Shown piece after piece: positions 63,846 through 64,000 of a stretch of DNA of 64,000 nucleotides (position 1 is its first letter; the number at the start of each line of letters is the position of its first letter). Origin of the DNA: JBEIQE01 sp040376705 (GTDB lineage Bacteria > Pseudomonadota > Alphaproteobacteria > UBA2400). The stretch is from positions 1 through 64,000 of the forward strand of contig JBEIQE010000003.1 in NCBI GenBank assembly GCA_040376705.1, in the 5' to 3' direction. A model generated the notes under the pieces. It did not search any database and had not been told where the DNA came from. It saw nothing but the letters and a program-made list of their open reading frames with translations. The position numbers and the translations under genes were made by a program.

Positions 63846-64000
63846 TTATTGTCTAGGTAATTCAACGATGAAGCGAGCGCCCTCTACGGTACCGTCGGCA
63901 CTCAGGCGGTTGGTGGCGTAAATGCGCCCGCCGTGACCCTCAATGATCTTGCGGCTGATCGAGAGCCCGAGCCCCGAGTGCGTGCCAAAGGCCTCGCCGT
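63846..64000 (-). CDS. chvG: Sensor histidine kinase, C-terminal fragment (ChvG-like)
   Basis: Only the last 51 codons are present. They encode the G2 box GTHSGLGLSISRKIIEGHGGRIYA and the end of the HATPase domain, FIVELPRQ, before TAA 63846. The position upstream of hprK, as in Rhizobiales where chvI-chvG-hprK adjoin, supports ChvG, an envelope/acid stress sensor. The symbol depends on synteny; the sequence alone shows only a histidine kinase. Confidence 0.65.
   Translation of the reverse strand, partial: GEAFGTHSGLGLSISRKIIEGHGGRIYATNRLSADGTVEGARFIVELPRQ

Overview
The window reads as alphaproteobacterial chromosome of moderately high GC. The evidence is lineage-typical genes (gapR/DUF2312, DUF1491, the TIGR02300 FYDLN-acid protein, a short HPr kinase, a DivL-type kinase) and the conserved order aroA - cmk - rpsA - ihfB - lapA - accD - trxA - addA - addB - murU - amgK - tsaE - divL - ahcY - ptsH - manX - rapZ - hprK - chvG. 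I cannot name the genus. A CtrA-type box and a DivL homologue suggest CtrA-family cell-cycle control.

Region 1 (1-11.6 kb) is accessory DNA next to the 3' end of a tRNA-Glu gene. From the tRNA leftwards it holds a tyrosine integrase, a small excisionase-like protein, a rolling-circle-type Rep protein, a second tyrosine recombinase, a small XRE regulator divergent from a PD-(D/E)XK nuclease-like protein, a zinc-ribbon membrane protein, and a protein resembling the helical C-terminal part of RarA/MgsA without its ATPase. Beyond these lies a probable copper/silver-resistance cluster: an RND adaptor fragment, an OmpR-type two-component system, a Cys-rich four-helix copper storage protein and a DUF305 lipoprotein. 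Two control regions of this cluster share an identical 18-bp site in opposite orientation. No left att site was found, so the element probably continues outside the window.

Region 2 (11.7-24.8 kb) is mixed chromosomal content: a UDP-sugar dehydrogenase, two oxidoreductases, a TPR/glycosyltransferase-like protein, an FkbM methyltransferase, several membrane proteins, a small alarmone-hydrolase-like HD protein, GapR, a membrane-fused spermidine-synthase-like protein and a tRNA-Ala. Region 3 (24.8-41.3 kb) runs from aroA through rpsA, ihfB and accD. It is interrupted by a degenerate cmk paralogue, a zincin, a large AT-richer secreted protein, a 5'-nucleotidase and a PcfJ-like protein with leucine-rich-like repeats. 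The trpFBA and folC genes common in this neighbourhood in other alphaproteobacteria are absent here.

Region 4 (41.3-56.4 kb) is trxA, a tightly overlapping operon tsaE-amgK-murU-addB-addA (tRNA t6A modification, cell-wall recycling, double-strand-break repair), a ferredoxin-NADP reductase, divL (Tyr in place of the phospho-accepting His) and ahcY. Region 5 (56.5-64 kb) holds the regulatory PTS cluster hprK-rapZ-manX-ptsH and, between ptsH and ahcY, four tandem divergent paralogues that all carry HExxH plus a downstream acidic motif (ExxAD, or ExxxD in one copy) at 15-16 residues spacing. I do not recognise this predicted zincin array as a described system, and it is the most interesting object in the window.
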